Of a stretch of DNA of 64,000 nt, positions 53,352-61,788 are shown piece by piece. The notes below the pieces were generated by a model that saw only the letters and a program-made list of their open reading frames with translations, had not been told where the DNA came from and ran no database searches. The position numbers were made by a program, and so were the translations under genes. Position 1 is the stretch's first letter, and each line of letters starts with the position of its first letter. This DNA is from an uncultured Marinobacter sp. (GTDB taxonomy: Bacteria; Pseudomonadota; Gammaproteobacteria; Pseudomonadales; Oleiphilaceae): contig NZ_CAJXKQ010000004.1 of the NCBI RefSeq assembly GCF_913055835.1, forward strand, positions 124,001-188,000. Direction: 5' to 3'.

Positions 53352-54584
53352 CTACTGGCTTGCCATGTCGGTTTGCGGTTTGACGTCGTCAATCCATTTG
53401 CCATAGCCGGCCTCTTCCATCTTCTCCAGTGGGATAAAGTCCATCGCTGCCGAGTTCATGCAGTAACGCAAGCCGGTTGGCGCGGGGCCATCATCAAACA
53501 CATGACCAAGGTGGGAATCCGCGTGGGTACTGCGGATTTCGGTCCGGGTCATGAACAGCGAGTTGTCCTCCCGTTCGACCACCGCGTCAGCCGTGATCGG
53601 CCTGGTAAAGCTGGGCCAGCCGGTACCGGATTTGTACTTGTCACGGGATGAGAACAGCGGCTCGCCCGAGACGATATCCACGTATAGCCCGGCCTGTTTG
53701 TTGTCCCAGTATTTGTTATTGAACGCCGGCTCGGTGCCGTCTTCCTGGGTGACCTCGTACTGCATGTCTGTCAGACGCTGCCTCAGCACATCCTGGCTCG
53801 GCTTCTCAAAGCTCTCCGGGTCAAAGCCGCTGCCCATCTTACCGGGCTCTGTGCTGGAGCTTTCATTGCCCACCAGGTTGTCACTGGCATCCACTGTGGC
53901 GCTTTCCTGGAACCGGGTGTAATCGATCTCATAATCTTCGCCATACACCTTTTCGATGAACTGGTAGCGGCCCGAGTTGAAGGTGTAGAAGTTGTAACGC
54001 ACCGGGTTCTTGTCGTAATAATCTTGGTGATACTCCTCGGCCGGGTAGAATTTCTCGAATGGCACGATTTCAATCACCACGGGTTTGTCGTAGACCCCGG
54101 AGGCCTCAAGCTCAGCAACCGCCTCCTCGGCCAGACGCTTCTGCTCGGCGTTGTGGTAGAAAATAGCGGGCCGATACTGCTGGCCACGGTCCACGAACTG
54201 GCCCTGGTTATCGGTCGGGTCCATCATCCGCCAGAGGCCCTTCAACAGGCCCTCGTAGGTCATTTGCTGCGGATCATAATAAACCTGCACCGCTTCGGTA
54301 TGGCCAGTCTGGCCAGAGGCCACCTGCTTGTATGAGGGATTTTCCTCTTCCCCGCCGGCGTAGCCCGAGACAGCTTCCACCACGCCCGGCACCCGTTTCT
54401 CGTACCCGGCCTCGACACACCAGAAACAGCCGCCGGCGAAGGTCGCCACCGCAAGGCCGGGCTGATCCGGCGCGTATTTGCTCATCTGCGACTCCGACTT
54501 TTCGGCAGCCACTTGAGTGGTGAACAGGCCTGCTGCCGACAGCAGCGTTACCACCGAAAAAATACCCAGAATCTTGTGTTTCAT
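53352..54584 (-). CDS. msrAB: Exported bifunctional methionine sulfoxide reductase MsrA-MsrB
   Basis: 410 residues from the ATG at 54584 (AGGAG, 8 nt). A signal peptide (1-27, TTQVAA) exports it to the periplasm. MsrA domain (about 45-200) has GGCFWC with catalytic C53; the linker of about 60 residues follows; MsrB domain (about 260-400) has [14 protein letters not shown] and catalytic C375 in RYCMNS. The MsrB zinc CxxC pairs and the usual Cys of SGCGWPSF are absent (Thr instead), so recycling must use another route. It follows a two-component system in the same direction. Confidence 0.93.
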   Translation of the reverse strand: MKHKILGIFSVVTLLSAAGLFTTQVAAEKSESQMSKYAPDQPGLAVATFAGGCFWCVEAGYEKRVPGVVEAVSGYAGGEEENPSYKQVASGQTGHTEAVQVYYDPQQMTYEGLLKGLWRMMDPTDNQGQFVDRGQQYRPAIFYHNAEQKRLAEEAVAELEASGVYDKPVVIEIVPFEKFYPAEEYHQDYYDKNPVRYNFYTFNSGRYQFIEKVYGEDYEIDYTRFQESATVDASDNLVGNESSSTEPGKMGSGFDPESFEKPSQDVLRQRLTDMQYEVTQEDGTEPAFNNKYWDNKQAGLYVDIVSGEPLFSSRDKYKSGTGWPSFTRPITADAVVEREDNSLFMTRTEIRSTHADSHLGHVFDDGPAPTGLRYCMNSAAMDFIPLEKMEEAGYGKWIDDVKPQTDMASQ

Positions 54585-54663
54585 CAGACTTCTCCTATAC
54601 GTGATTCCATTCCTACAGCGTAGGGTCGCGGATTCACGAAATCGTTCACCAGGTGTTACGAAT

Positions 54664-56163
54664 TCATAACGCTGTGGATTTTTCTTCGCCCGGCGCGGCC
54701 ATGTCACCGATCAGAGGCAGCCAGACGGTGAAAACGGCACCGTTGGCATTTCGGACAGAGAGTTTTCCCTGCTGCACTGAAACCATTCTCTGGGCAATGG
54801 CAAGCCCAAGCCCCGCATGCCCCGTCCTCGAAGCGCCTGCGGCCTGATAGAAAGGTTCGAAGATGTTTTCCAGGTCTGCATCATCGATGCCGGGGCCAGC
54901 GTCCGCGACGGTAATCTCAGCCCCGCCGTCCCGTTCGGCAACGCTCAGTGTGATCTCTGTGTCCTGTGGCGAATGACTGATGGCGTTGCTGATCAGGTTA
55001 TCCAGTACCCGCTCGGTCATGGCGATGTCCGCCAGCACCCGGACCGGCGCCACGGAGACAATCGACAGGTCAACACCCGCTCGCTCCGCCTCCGGCTGAT
55101 GTTTCTGCACCACATCATGCAGGAGTTCGGCAACCACAAACGGTTCGGTCTTCGGCTGTTTTTCCCGGGCATCCAGCGCCGCAAGCTCAAACAATTCTTC
55201 AACCAGACGACCAAGCCGGTGGCTCTCGGCCAGGGCCACATCAAGAAAGCGGGCACGCTCATCGGCGCCAAGCGTGTCCTGTTTCAGTCGCAAGGCTTCA
55301 ATGTAACCCTGAATGGATGCCAGGGGCGTTCTCAGGTCATGAGAGACCTGAGCAACCAGTTGCCGGCGCTGGGCATCCTTGTGTTTCAGAAGATCCAGCT
55401 GGGCAACAATCCTCTGGGCCATCTGATCAAACCGGGCGGCAAGGTAATCAATGTCATCACCCTTGCCAGCAACCGCCGCCGTGTTCTCCGACAACATTCC
55501 CCGCTCGAAGGATTCCACCCGGTCGGTCAGCCGCGACAGCCGACGCGTCAGCAGCCGGAAAAACACCAGGCCAGCCAGCAAACCGACAAACAGGCTTACG
55601 GCGAGTGCACCTGCGCCCATCTGCAGGAGCCGGTTACTGTGCACCATGCTCTCGGCCAGATCGTACTCCTCGCCCCTCAAAACAACGTACAGGTAGCCCG
55701 TTGGATCGTCTTCCGAAGGCACCGGCGTGACCGAGAAGACTTTTCGCCGGTCATGGCTGCGCGGGTCATCACCGGGCAGCGGATAGGCTTCGGGATTTTC
55801 GAGCAGGGTCCGGATGGGCGCCAGGGACACCCGGTTCCGCTTGATCTTGTTCGGGTCCGCCGAGTAGGAAAGGATGTTGCCGTCGGTATCCAGCAGATAG
55901 ATTTCGATGCTGGGATTGATCGTCATGTACAGCTCGAAGAGCTGCTTCAGGGCATCGCGGTTGAGTTCGCCATCGGTTACCAGGTTTCGGTCCGACACCA
56001 GATTACGGGCGAGGTCGCGGTTCAGTTGCTGGTTGACCGCTGCCGAGTATTCCCGCACCGAAGACAGACTCAGAAAGGTGAAGAGCCCTCCCACCACCAG
56101 CAGTAGCAGGAACAGGCCAATGGCCAGCCGGGCATAGAGGGTACGGAAGACAGACAAAGCCAT
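54664..56163 (-). CDS. Sensor histidine kinase linked to msrAB
   Basis: 499 residues: TM1 (11-33), periplasmic sensor of about 140 residues ([15 protein letters not shown] segment like a PDC/Cache fold), TM2 (182-205), HAMP, HisKA with H275 (VSHDLRTPL), and HATPase with GLGLAIAQ. Ligand unknown. The gene sits 2 nt after its regulator and 79 nt before msrAB, so the system may control envelope oxidant repair. Confidence 0.92.
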   Translation of the reverse strand: MALSVFRTLYARLAIGLFLLLLVVGGLFTFLSLSSVREYSAAVNQQLNRDLARNLVSDRNLVTDGELNRDALKQLFELYMTINPSIEIYLLDTDGNILSYSADPNKIKRNRVSLAPIRTLLENPEAYPLPGDDPRSHDRRKVFSVTPVPSEDDPTGYLYVVLRGEEYDLAESMVHSNRLLQMGAGALAVSLFVGLLAGLVFFRLLTRRLSRLTDRVESFERGMLSENTAAVAGKGDDIDYLAARFDQMAQRIVAQLDLLKHKDAQRRQLVAQVSHDLRTPLASIQGYIEALRLKQDTLGADERARFLDVALAESHRLGRLVEELFELAALDAREKQPKTEPFVVAELLHDVVQKHQPEAERAGVDLSIVSVAPVRVLADIAMTERVLDNLISNAISHSPQDTEITLSVAERDGGAEITVADAGPGIDDADLENIFEPFYQAAGASRTGHAGLGLAIAQRMVSVQQGKLSVRNANGAVFTVWLPLIGDMAAPGEEKSTAL

Positions 56164-56165
56164 AG

Positions 56166-56867
56166 CTAATCCATGAACCGATAGCCAACACCCCAGACGG
56201 TCTGGACGTACCGGGGCTCGGCGGGGTCGGTTTCGATCTTGTTACGCAGGCGGTTGATGTGCGTGTTCACCGTGTGCTCGTAGCCCTCATGGTTGTAGCC
56301 CCAGACCGCATCGAGCAACTGGGCCCGGCTGAACACCCGGCCCCGATGGGAAGCAAAGTGCCAGAGCAGATCAAACTCACGGGCCGTCAGATCCACTTCC
56401 CGATCATCCACAAAAACCCGGCGGCGAACCGGATCGATTTTCAGTCCGTCAACCTGAATCTCTTCCACTTCTTTGCTGTCTGAGGAGCCGTGAGAGAGAG
56501 CGTCCACCCGGCGAAACAGGGCTTTGATGCGGGCCGCCAGCTCCGCCACGCTGAACGGCTTCGTGAGGTAGTCGTCGGCCCCCATTTCCAGCCCCAGAAC
56601 CCGATCCAGTTCCGTGCTCTTCGCCGTCAGCATCAGAACAGGCACGTAGCCCGGGCAGGCCCGTATCTCCCGGCATACCGACAGGCCATCCAGGCCAGGC
56701 AGCATCAGATCCAGAATCACCAGGTCAACGCCACCCTCACGGAACCGCTCCAGACCGGTGTCACCCCGATCCATCAGAACGGCCTTCATCCCCAGATCCG
56801 ACACCTGCATACGCACCAGCTCACCGATGCCCGGGTTGTCTTCAATAATCAGTACCGTTCGTATCAT
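56166..56867 (-). CDS. OmpR-family response regulator linked to msrAB
   Basis: 233 residues from the ATG at 56867; the longer frame upstream is not supported. Receiver with VDLVILDLMLPGLDG phospho-acceptor Asp near 52, TAKS and TKPF motifs, and a winged helix with AQLLDAVWGYNHEGYEHTVNTHINRLRNKIE, the ompR/baeR-like layout. First gene of an apparent regulator-kinase-msrAB transcript. Confidence 0.92.
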   Translation of the reverse strand: MIRTVLIIEDNPGIGELVRMQVSDLGMKAVLMDRGDTGLERFREGGVDLVILDLMLPGLDGLSVCREIRACPGYVPVLMLTAKSTELDRVLGLEMGADDYLTKPFSVAELAARIKALFRRVDALSHGSSDSKEVEEIQVDGLKIDPVRRRVFVDDREVDLTAREFDLLWHFASHRGRVFSRAQLLDAVWGYNHEGYEHTVNTHINRLRNKIETDPAEPRYVQTVWGVGYRFMD

Positions 56868-57027
56868 GGTCTCGGGGCTCACTGCTGTCGCCGATGGCTT
56901 TCGGTGCATTCAGAGCAGAGTGTAGGCAGAAAAGTTCACAAAACCATCACAGGCTGTCGAAACCGCGCGCATAGCCGGCTCCGGGTTTAGTCGTTAAAAT
57001 GAATCCAAATTCGGGCATGAGGTTTCA

Positions 57028-57609
57028 GTGGCAGACAAGACCGTTACCAGGGCAACACCCGCCGACGCGTTCAAGCGGGCACGTCGCATGTGGCTCAAGG
57101 GTGAGCGCATTCACCTGGCGCCACTGGCTGATGAGCTCGGAATTGGCCGCGCCACCCTGTTTCGCTGGGTGGGCAACAAGGACCTTCTAATCGGCGAGAT
57201 TCTCTGGTCCCTGTATGAACCACTCTGGCGCCAGGCCATGGCGGAAACCCCCGGCGTGGGCGTGGACTACATCGTCGGCGTGTACCGGCGCACCAATTCC
57301 ACCATCCTGCACTTCGAGCCGCTGCGGCGCTTCATTAACCAGGATCCGGAATACGCCCTGAAAATCCTTACCTCGTCCCAGTCGATCCTGCACACCCGCA
57401 CGGTCGAGACCAACACGCGGATGCTGAAAGACCAGGTAGCGGCCGGGCATATCAAGCCGCCGATGAACATCTTCAGTCTGTCTTACTTCATGATTAGGCT
57501 GGCCGAATCCTGCCTATACAGCGATATCATCGCCGGCCGTGAGCCAAGGGAGGCGGAGTTGGAGGATGCCTGTACGGCCGTGCGGATTTTGCTTGGGGGG
57601 AAGGCCTGA
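57028..57609 (+). CDS. QsdR-type TetR-family regulator
   Basis: 193 residues starting at a GTG preceded by GAGG. N-terminal helix-turn-helix (about 10-60, IHLAPLADELGIGRATLFRWVGNKDLL) and a helical ligand domain of the QsdR type (PLRRFINQDPEYALKILTS). It lies divergent to nothing immediate but beside the aldehyde/alcohol dehydrogenase genes, for which it is the likely regulator, probably responding to an acyl-CoA or alcohol. Confidence 0.85.
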   Translation: MADKTVTRATPADAFKRARRMWLKGERIHLAPLADELGIGRATLFRWVGNKDLLIGEILWSLYEPLWRQAMAETPGVGVDYIVGVYRRTNSTILHFEPLRRFINQDPEYALKILTSSQSILHTRTVETNTRMLKDQVAAGHIKPPMNIFSLSYFMIRLAESCLYSDIIAGREPREAELEDACTAVRILLGGKA

Positions 57610-57648
57610 GGCTGACACGCTTTGGTGGCCGGCCCCGCGGCGGGGGCA

Positions 57649-57680
57649 GTCGGATTACGGCTTCGCCTAATCCGACCTAC
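57649..57680 (-). repeat. REP palindrome, GTAG type
   Basis: Complement of GTAGGTCGGATTAGGCGAAG with its matching arm; 32 bp. First of three elements in the regulator-aldehyde dehydrogenase gap. Confidence 0.8.
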
Positions 57681-57702
57681 ATACTGCATGCTCAACATCA
57701 CA

Positions 57703-57734
57703 GTAGGTCGGGTTAGGCAAAGCCGTAACCCGAC
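57703..57734 (+). repeat. REP palindrome, GTAG type
   Basis: GTAGGTCGGGTTAGGC...GTAACCCGAC; faces the previous copy, forming an inverted pair as in BIME-like structures. Confidence 0.8.
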
Positions 57735-57758
57735 ACCGAACGACATTCGATCCTCACA

Positions 57759-57790
57759 GTAGGTCGGGTTAGGCAGAGCCCTAACCCGAC
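57759..57790 (+). repeat. REP palindrome, GTAG type
   Basis: Third copy, same orientation as the second, ending 16 nt from the aldehyde dehydrogenase stop; compensatory-looking changes keep the stem. Confidence 0.8.
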
Positions 57791-57805
57791 ACCAGGCTAC
57801 AGCTA

Positions 57806-59221
57806 TTACAGCTGAAGCGAGCGAACTTCCAGAAACTCCTCCAGTCCCCACTTGCCGAATTCGCGGCCAATACCAGAGTGGCCAAACCCGCCGAACGGTG
57901 CCATCGGGTTGAACGCGCCACCGTTCACGAATACCTGACCAGTGCGCAGCTTGCTGGCAATTTTCTTGGCCTTGGCGTCGTCGCCGGACCAGACTGCACC
58001 TGACAGGCCATACTCGGTGCCGTTGGCGATCTTCACCGCCTCGGCTTCATCGTTGTACGGGATCACGCACAGCACGGGCCCGAAGATCTCTTCCTGGGCA
58101 ATACGGCTGTCCGGTTTGACGTTGCCAAAGACGGTCGCCTTGACGAAGTAACCCTTCTCACAACCCTCGGGCGCTTCCGGCCCACCGGCGATGAGCTTGG
58201 CACCTTCCTGGATACCCAGTTTGATGTAGTCGATGACCTTGTCACGTTGCTGGGCTGAGGACAGCGGCCCCAACCTTGTGGTTTCTTCCAGCGGGTTACC
58301 TGGCGTCATTTTAGCCACAGCCGCGGCGGCCAGTTCACAGGCTTCATCGTGCTTGTCGGCCGGGACCAGCATGCGGGTGAGTGCGGTGCAGGTCTGGCCA
58401 GAGTTCAGCAGGCAGTTGTTCACTGTGCCTTTTACCGCGCCCGCCAGGTCGGCGTCCGGGAGGATGACGGATGCGGATTTGCCGCCCATTTCGAGGGCAA
58501 TCCGTTTGAAATCGTCGGCGGCCGCGTGGGCAATCAGGTTGCCGGTGCGGGTGGAGCCGGTGAACGACACCATTCGCACATCCGGATGCTTGATCAGGGT
58601 ATCTCCCACTGTGTGGCCATAGCCGCACACCATGTTGAACACGCCCTTGGGCAAGTCGGTACCGTCCAGGATCTCGGCCAGAATAAACGCCGTCTGGGGC
58701 GCAATTTCCGAGGGCTTGAGCACCACGGTACAACCTGCTGCAATCGCCGGGACGATTTTCAGGATCACCTGGTGCAGCGGGTAGTTCCAGGGGGTAATGC
58801 AGCCAACCACTCCCACCGGAGCGTATTGCACCTCGGAGTTACCGGATTGCTCGGTGAATTCAAACTCCGGCAGCAGTTTCAGGTAGCTCTTGGTCACCGC
58901 AGCCGGCATACCGGCCTGGATCGGCGTAGCCAGTTTGATGGGCATGCCCACTTCACGGCAGACCGTCTCCGCAATTTCCCCACCCCGCTCTTTCAGTCCC
59001 GCGTGCAGCTGCTCCAGCACCTTGATCCGTTCTTCCACGGTGCTTTCAGACCAGCTTTCAAACGCCGCATCGGCGGCGGCAATGGCCTGTTCCATTTCGT
59101 CGGCGCCGGCAGCAGGCACCCGGGCAATCACCTCACCGGTGCCTGCCTCGTGAACGTCGATCATGTCGCCGGCCCAGCTAACCCATTGGCCGTTGATGTA
59201 GTTCCTGTTCAGTTCGTTCAT
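57806..59221 (-). CDS. NAD(P)-dependent aldehyde dehydrogenase
   Basis: 471 residues from the ATG at 59221 (GAGGTG upstream). Class-typical motifs: FTGSTRTG (220-227), general base E244 in LEMGGKS, nucleophile C278 in NSGQTCTA, and PWNYPLH near 145. Oxidises an aldehyde to an acid; the alcohol dehydrogenase gene 10 nt upstream suggests successive oxidation of an alcohol. Exact substrate not inferable. Confidence 0.94.
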   Translation of the reverse strand: MNELNRNYINGQWVSWAGDMIDVHEAGTGEVIARVPAAGADEMEQAIAAADAAFESWSESTVEERIKVLEQLHAGLKERGGEIAETVCREVGMPIKLATPIQAGMPAAVTKSYLKLLPEFEFTEQSGNSEVQYAPVGVVGCITPWNYPLHQVILKIVPAIAAGCTVVLKPSEIAPQTAFILAEILDGTDLPKGVFNMVCGYGHTVGDTLIKHPDVRMVSFTGSTRTGNLIAHAAADDFKRIALEMGGKSASVILPDADLAGAVKGTVNNCLLNSGQTCTALTRMLVPADKHDEACELAAAAVAKMTPGNPLEETTRLGPLSSAQQRDKVIDYIKLGIQEGAKLIAGGPEAPEGCEKGYFVKATVFGNVKPDSRIAQEEIFGPVLCVIPYNDEAEAVKIANGTEYGLSGAVWSGDDAKAKKIASKLRTGQVFVNGGAFNPMAPFGGFGHSGIGREFGKWGLEEFLEVRSLQL

Positions 59222-59231
59222 GCGTTTCACC

Positions 59232-60338
59232 TCAATCAAATACTATTACGCCCCGGGCATTCTTGCCGGCCACCATATCGTCGAACGCCTGCGCGGCTTC
59301 TTCTATGGGGTAGGTTCGGGTAACCAGTTCGTCCAGCTTGAGTTTACCAGCCCTGTAAAGGCCCAGGATTCTGGGAAAATCGTGCTGCGGCCTGGCCGAG
59401 CCCAGCCAGCTGCCTTTAAGCGTGCGCTCGTCCGCTGGCAGAGTCAGGGTAGTCAGCGAGGTCTTGTCCTTCGGATCCGATACCCCTACCACTACGGCGG
59501 TCCCGCCACGACCCAGACTCTTGTAGGCCTGCTCGACCACGGGCCCGGCGCCGACGCATTCGAAGGCGTAGTCGACGCCGCCGGTCATTTTCTTGACCGC
59601 CTTGGCTGCGTCTTCCACCTCATTGATATTGACGGTGTGCGTGGCCCCGAATTCTCTCGCCATCTCCAGCTTCTTCGGGTTGCTGTCCACCGCCACGATC
59701 ATCTCGGCGCCGGCGGTGGCACAGCCCTGTATGGCATTCAGGCCGACGCCACCAATACCAAACACAGCAGCACGGGAACCGGGTTCCAGTTTTGCAGTAT
59801 TGAACACGGCGCCGACACCGGTCATCACAGCGCAGCCTACCAGGGCAGCGTTCTGCATCGGCACCGCTTCGTCCACCTTGACACAGTTGTCAACGTGCAT
59901 GGTAGCGAACTCCGCCATCACGCCGCAGGCGCCAAAGACGTTCAGGGGCTCGCCGTCTGCGCCTTTGGTTCTGACGGTGCCATCGGGCAGGTTGAACATG
60001 GCCTTGCGGGCGTTCTCACACAACACCGGGCGGCCACGGACACACTGGCGGCATTTGCCACACATGGAGATAAACGTGCTCACTACATGGTCGCCTTCCT
60101 TGAAGGCCGTGACGCCCTCACCCACTTCGACAACCACGCCGGCAGCTTCGTGCCCTAATACAAGGGGAGGCGGATAGGGAATCTTGCCCGTGGTGGCAGA
60201 CAGATCGCTGTGGCAGACGCCGCAGGCCGCGATCTTGATGGTGACCTCATCCCGCTTGGGGCCTTCCACCGTGATGGTTTCAACCTGAACGGGCTGCCCC
60301 CATTCCCGGCAGACGACGGCTTTTGCTTGTCTGTCCAT
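59232..60338 (-). CDS. Zinc-dependent alcohol dehydrogenase
   Basis: 368-residue medium-chain dehydrogenase close to class III-type/aryl or alkyl alcohol dehydrogenases. Catalytic zinc site C39/H63/E64 (ACGVCHSD, LGHEAAG), structural zinc C93, C96, C99, C107, and cofactor loop GIGGVG near 196, with an acidic residue after it consistent with NAD. GGGGAG precedes the start. Forms an operon with the aldehyde dehydrogenase. Confidence 0.93.
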   Translation of the reverse strand: MDRQAKAVVCREWGQPVQVETITVEGPKRDEVTIKIAACGVCHSDLSATTGKIPYPPPLVLGHEAAGVVVEVGEGVTAFKEGDHVVSTFISMCGKCRQCVRGRPVLCENARKAMFNLPDGTVRTKGADGEPLNVFGACGVMAEFATMHVDNCVKVDEAVPMQNAALVGCAVMTGVGAVFNTAKLEPGSRAAVFGIGGVGLNAIQGCATAGAEMIVAVDSNPKKLEMAREFGATHTVNINEVEDAAKAVKKMTGGVDYAFECVGAGPVVEQAYKSLGRGGTAVVVGVSDPKDKTSLTTLTLPADERTLKGSWLGSARPQHDFPRILGLYRAGKLKLDELVTRTYPIEEAAQAFDDMVAGKNARGVIVFD

Positions 60339-60361
60339 GAATCTCCCCTTTTGGTGAACAA

Positions 60362-60391
60362 GGGGTCAGAAGAAAGCGTTCTTCTGACCCC
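60362..60391 (-). terminator. Strong hairpin after the thiolase gene
   Basis: A perfect 13-bp stem (GGGGTCAGAAGAA / TTCTTCTGACCCC) with 4-nt loop AGCG, 20 nt after the thiolase stop and 24 nt before the alcohol dehydrogenase start. Only a weak T-tract (TTGTT) follows on the minus strand, so termination may be partial. Confidence 0.65.
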
Positions 60392-60410
60392 GATTTCATA
60401 TGGGCCGGTT

Positions 60411-61595
60411 TCAAACCACTTCAAACAGGCCGGCAGCACCCTGGCCGCCACCGATGCACATGGTAACTACCACGTATTTCGCCCCACGGCGCTTGCCCTC
60501 GATCAGGGCATGGCCTGTCTGGCGGGAGCCGGTCACACCGAACGGGTGGCCGATGGAAATGGAACCGCCGTTGACGTTCAGCTTCTCCATCGGAATGCCA
60601 AGGCGGTCACGGCAATACACCACCTGTGAGGCAAAGGCCTCGTTCAGTTCCCACAGATCAATGTCGTCCATGGTCAGGCCGGCGCGTTCGAGCAGCCGGG
60701 GAACTGCGAAAACCGGGCCGATGCCCATCTCATCCGGCTCGCAGCCTGCAACGGCGAAGCCCCGGAAAATGCCCATGGGTTCGATGTTGTGCTTCTCGGC
60801 ATAGGTGCTGTTCATCACCGTGCACACGGAGGCTCCGTCCGACAGCTGGCTGGCATTGCCCGCCGTGATGAACTGCTCAGGGCCGCGTACTGGCTCCAGG
60901 CCCGCCAGACCCTCAAGGGTCGTGTTCGGGCGATTGCATTCGTCACCGGTCAGGGTTACCTGCTTTTCGCTGACCTGGCCGGTTTCCTTGTCCTTGACCA
61001 GCATAGTGGCGTCGAAAGGCACGATCTCATCATCGAACTTGCCGGCCTGCTGGGCCGCCGCCGTGCGCTGCTGGGAAACCAGTGAGTACTCATCCTGGGC
61101 TTCACGGCTGACGTTGTAGCGCTTGGCGACAATGTCCGCCGTCTCGATCATCGACAGGTACAGCTCCGGCTTGTTCTTCATCAGCCACTCGTTAGTGGCG
61201 TGAAAGCTGTTGATCTTCTCGTTCTGCACCAGAGAAATGGACTCAACGCCCCCGGCCACCATGGCCGGCACCTTCTCGGACACAACCCGCTGGGCGGCCA
61301 GGGCAATGGACTGCAAACCCGAGCTGCAGAACCGGTTAATGGAAAAACCTGCCGTAGTTACCGGCAGCCCCGCGCGAATCGCCGCCAGACGGGCGATATT
61401 CCGGCCCTGGGCGCCTTCCTGGAAGGCCGCACCCATGATCACATCTTCCACGATAGCCGGATCGATACCGGCACGATCGACGGCGTGTTTGATCACATGC
61501 CCCGCCAGATCAACGCTGTGGGTGTTGTTCAGGGAGCCCCGATAAGATTTACCGAGGCCGGTACGGGCGGTGGAAACGATGACTGCATCAGACAT
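60411..61595 (-). CDS. Acetyl-CoA C-acyltransferase (thiolase)
   Basis: 394 residues. Acyl-accepting Cys C90 ([11 protein letters not shown]), H350 (GHPFGVTG) and second Cys C380 ([13 protein letters not shown]) are all present, as in degradative FadA-type thiolases. Cleaves 3-ketoacyl-CoA in beta-oxidation. Lies after the FadB-like gene with two REP elements and a hairpin between. Confidence 0.94.
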   Translation of the reverse strand: MSDAVIVSTARTGLGKSYRGSLNNTHSVDLAGHVIKHAVDRAGIDPAIVEDVIMGAAFQEGAQGRNIARLAAIRAGLPVTTAGFSINRFCSSGLQSIALAAQRVVSEKVPAMVAGGVESISLVQNEKINSFHATNEWLMKNKPELYLSMIETADIVAKRYNVSREAQDEYSLVSQQRTAAAQQAGKFDDEIVPFDATMLVKDKETGQVSEKQVTLTGDECNRPNTTLEGLAGLEPVRGPEQFITAGNASQLSDGASVCTVMNSTYAEKHNIEPMGIFRGFAVAGCEPDEMGIGPVFAVPRLLERAGLTMDDIDLWELNEAFASQVVYCRDRLGIPMEKLNVNGGSISIGHPFGVTGSRQTGHALIEGKRRGAKYVVVTMCIGGGQGAAGLFEVV

Positions 61596-61621
61596 AACAA
61601 TGCCCTCATTATTCGAAACAT

Positions 61622-61653
61622 GTAGGTCGGGTCAGGCGAAGCCGTAACCCGAC
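61622..61653 (+). repeat. REP palindrome, GTAG type
   Basis: Copy with GTAGGTCGGGTCAGGC start, between the thiolase and FadB-like genes; inverted partner follows. Confidence 0.78.
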
Positions 61654-61679
61654 ATGGAGTTGACCGTTTACCTCTGGTT

Positions 61680-61711
61680 GTCGGATTACGGCTTCGCCTA
61701 ATCCGACCTAC
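61680..61711 (-). repeat. REP palindrome, GTAG type
   Basis: Minus-strand copy identical to the one at 57649-57680, paired head-to-head with the preceding element. Confidence 0.8.
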
Positions 61712-61740
61712 AGGTCAAAGCATTTAGTTAAATCGGTCGT

Positions 61741-61758
61741 GGGGTGTAAAGACACCCC
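61741..61758 (-). terminator. Short GC-rich hairpin after fadB-like gene
   Basis: GGGGTGT-AAAG-ACACCCC, a perfect 7-bp stem 30 nt after the stop. No clear T-tract; possibly an mRNA-stabilising or attenuating hairpin. Confidence 0.4.
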
Positions 61759-61788
61759 GCCGCGCGACCAGCCACAAAATTCCCAGAG

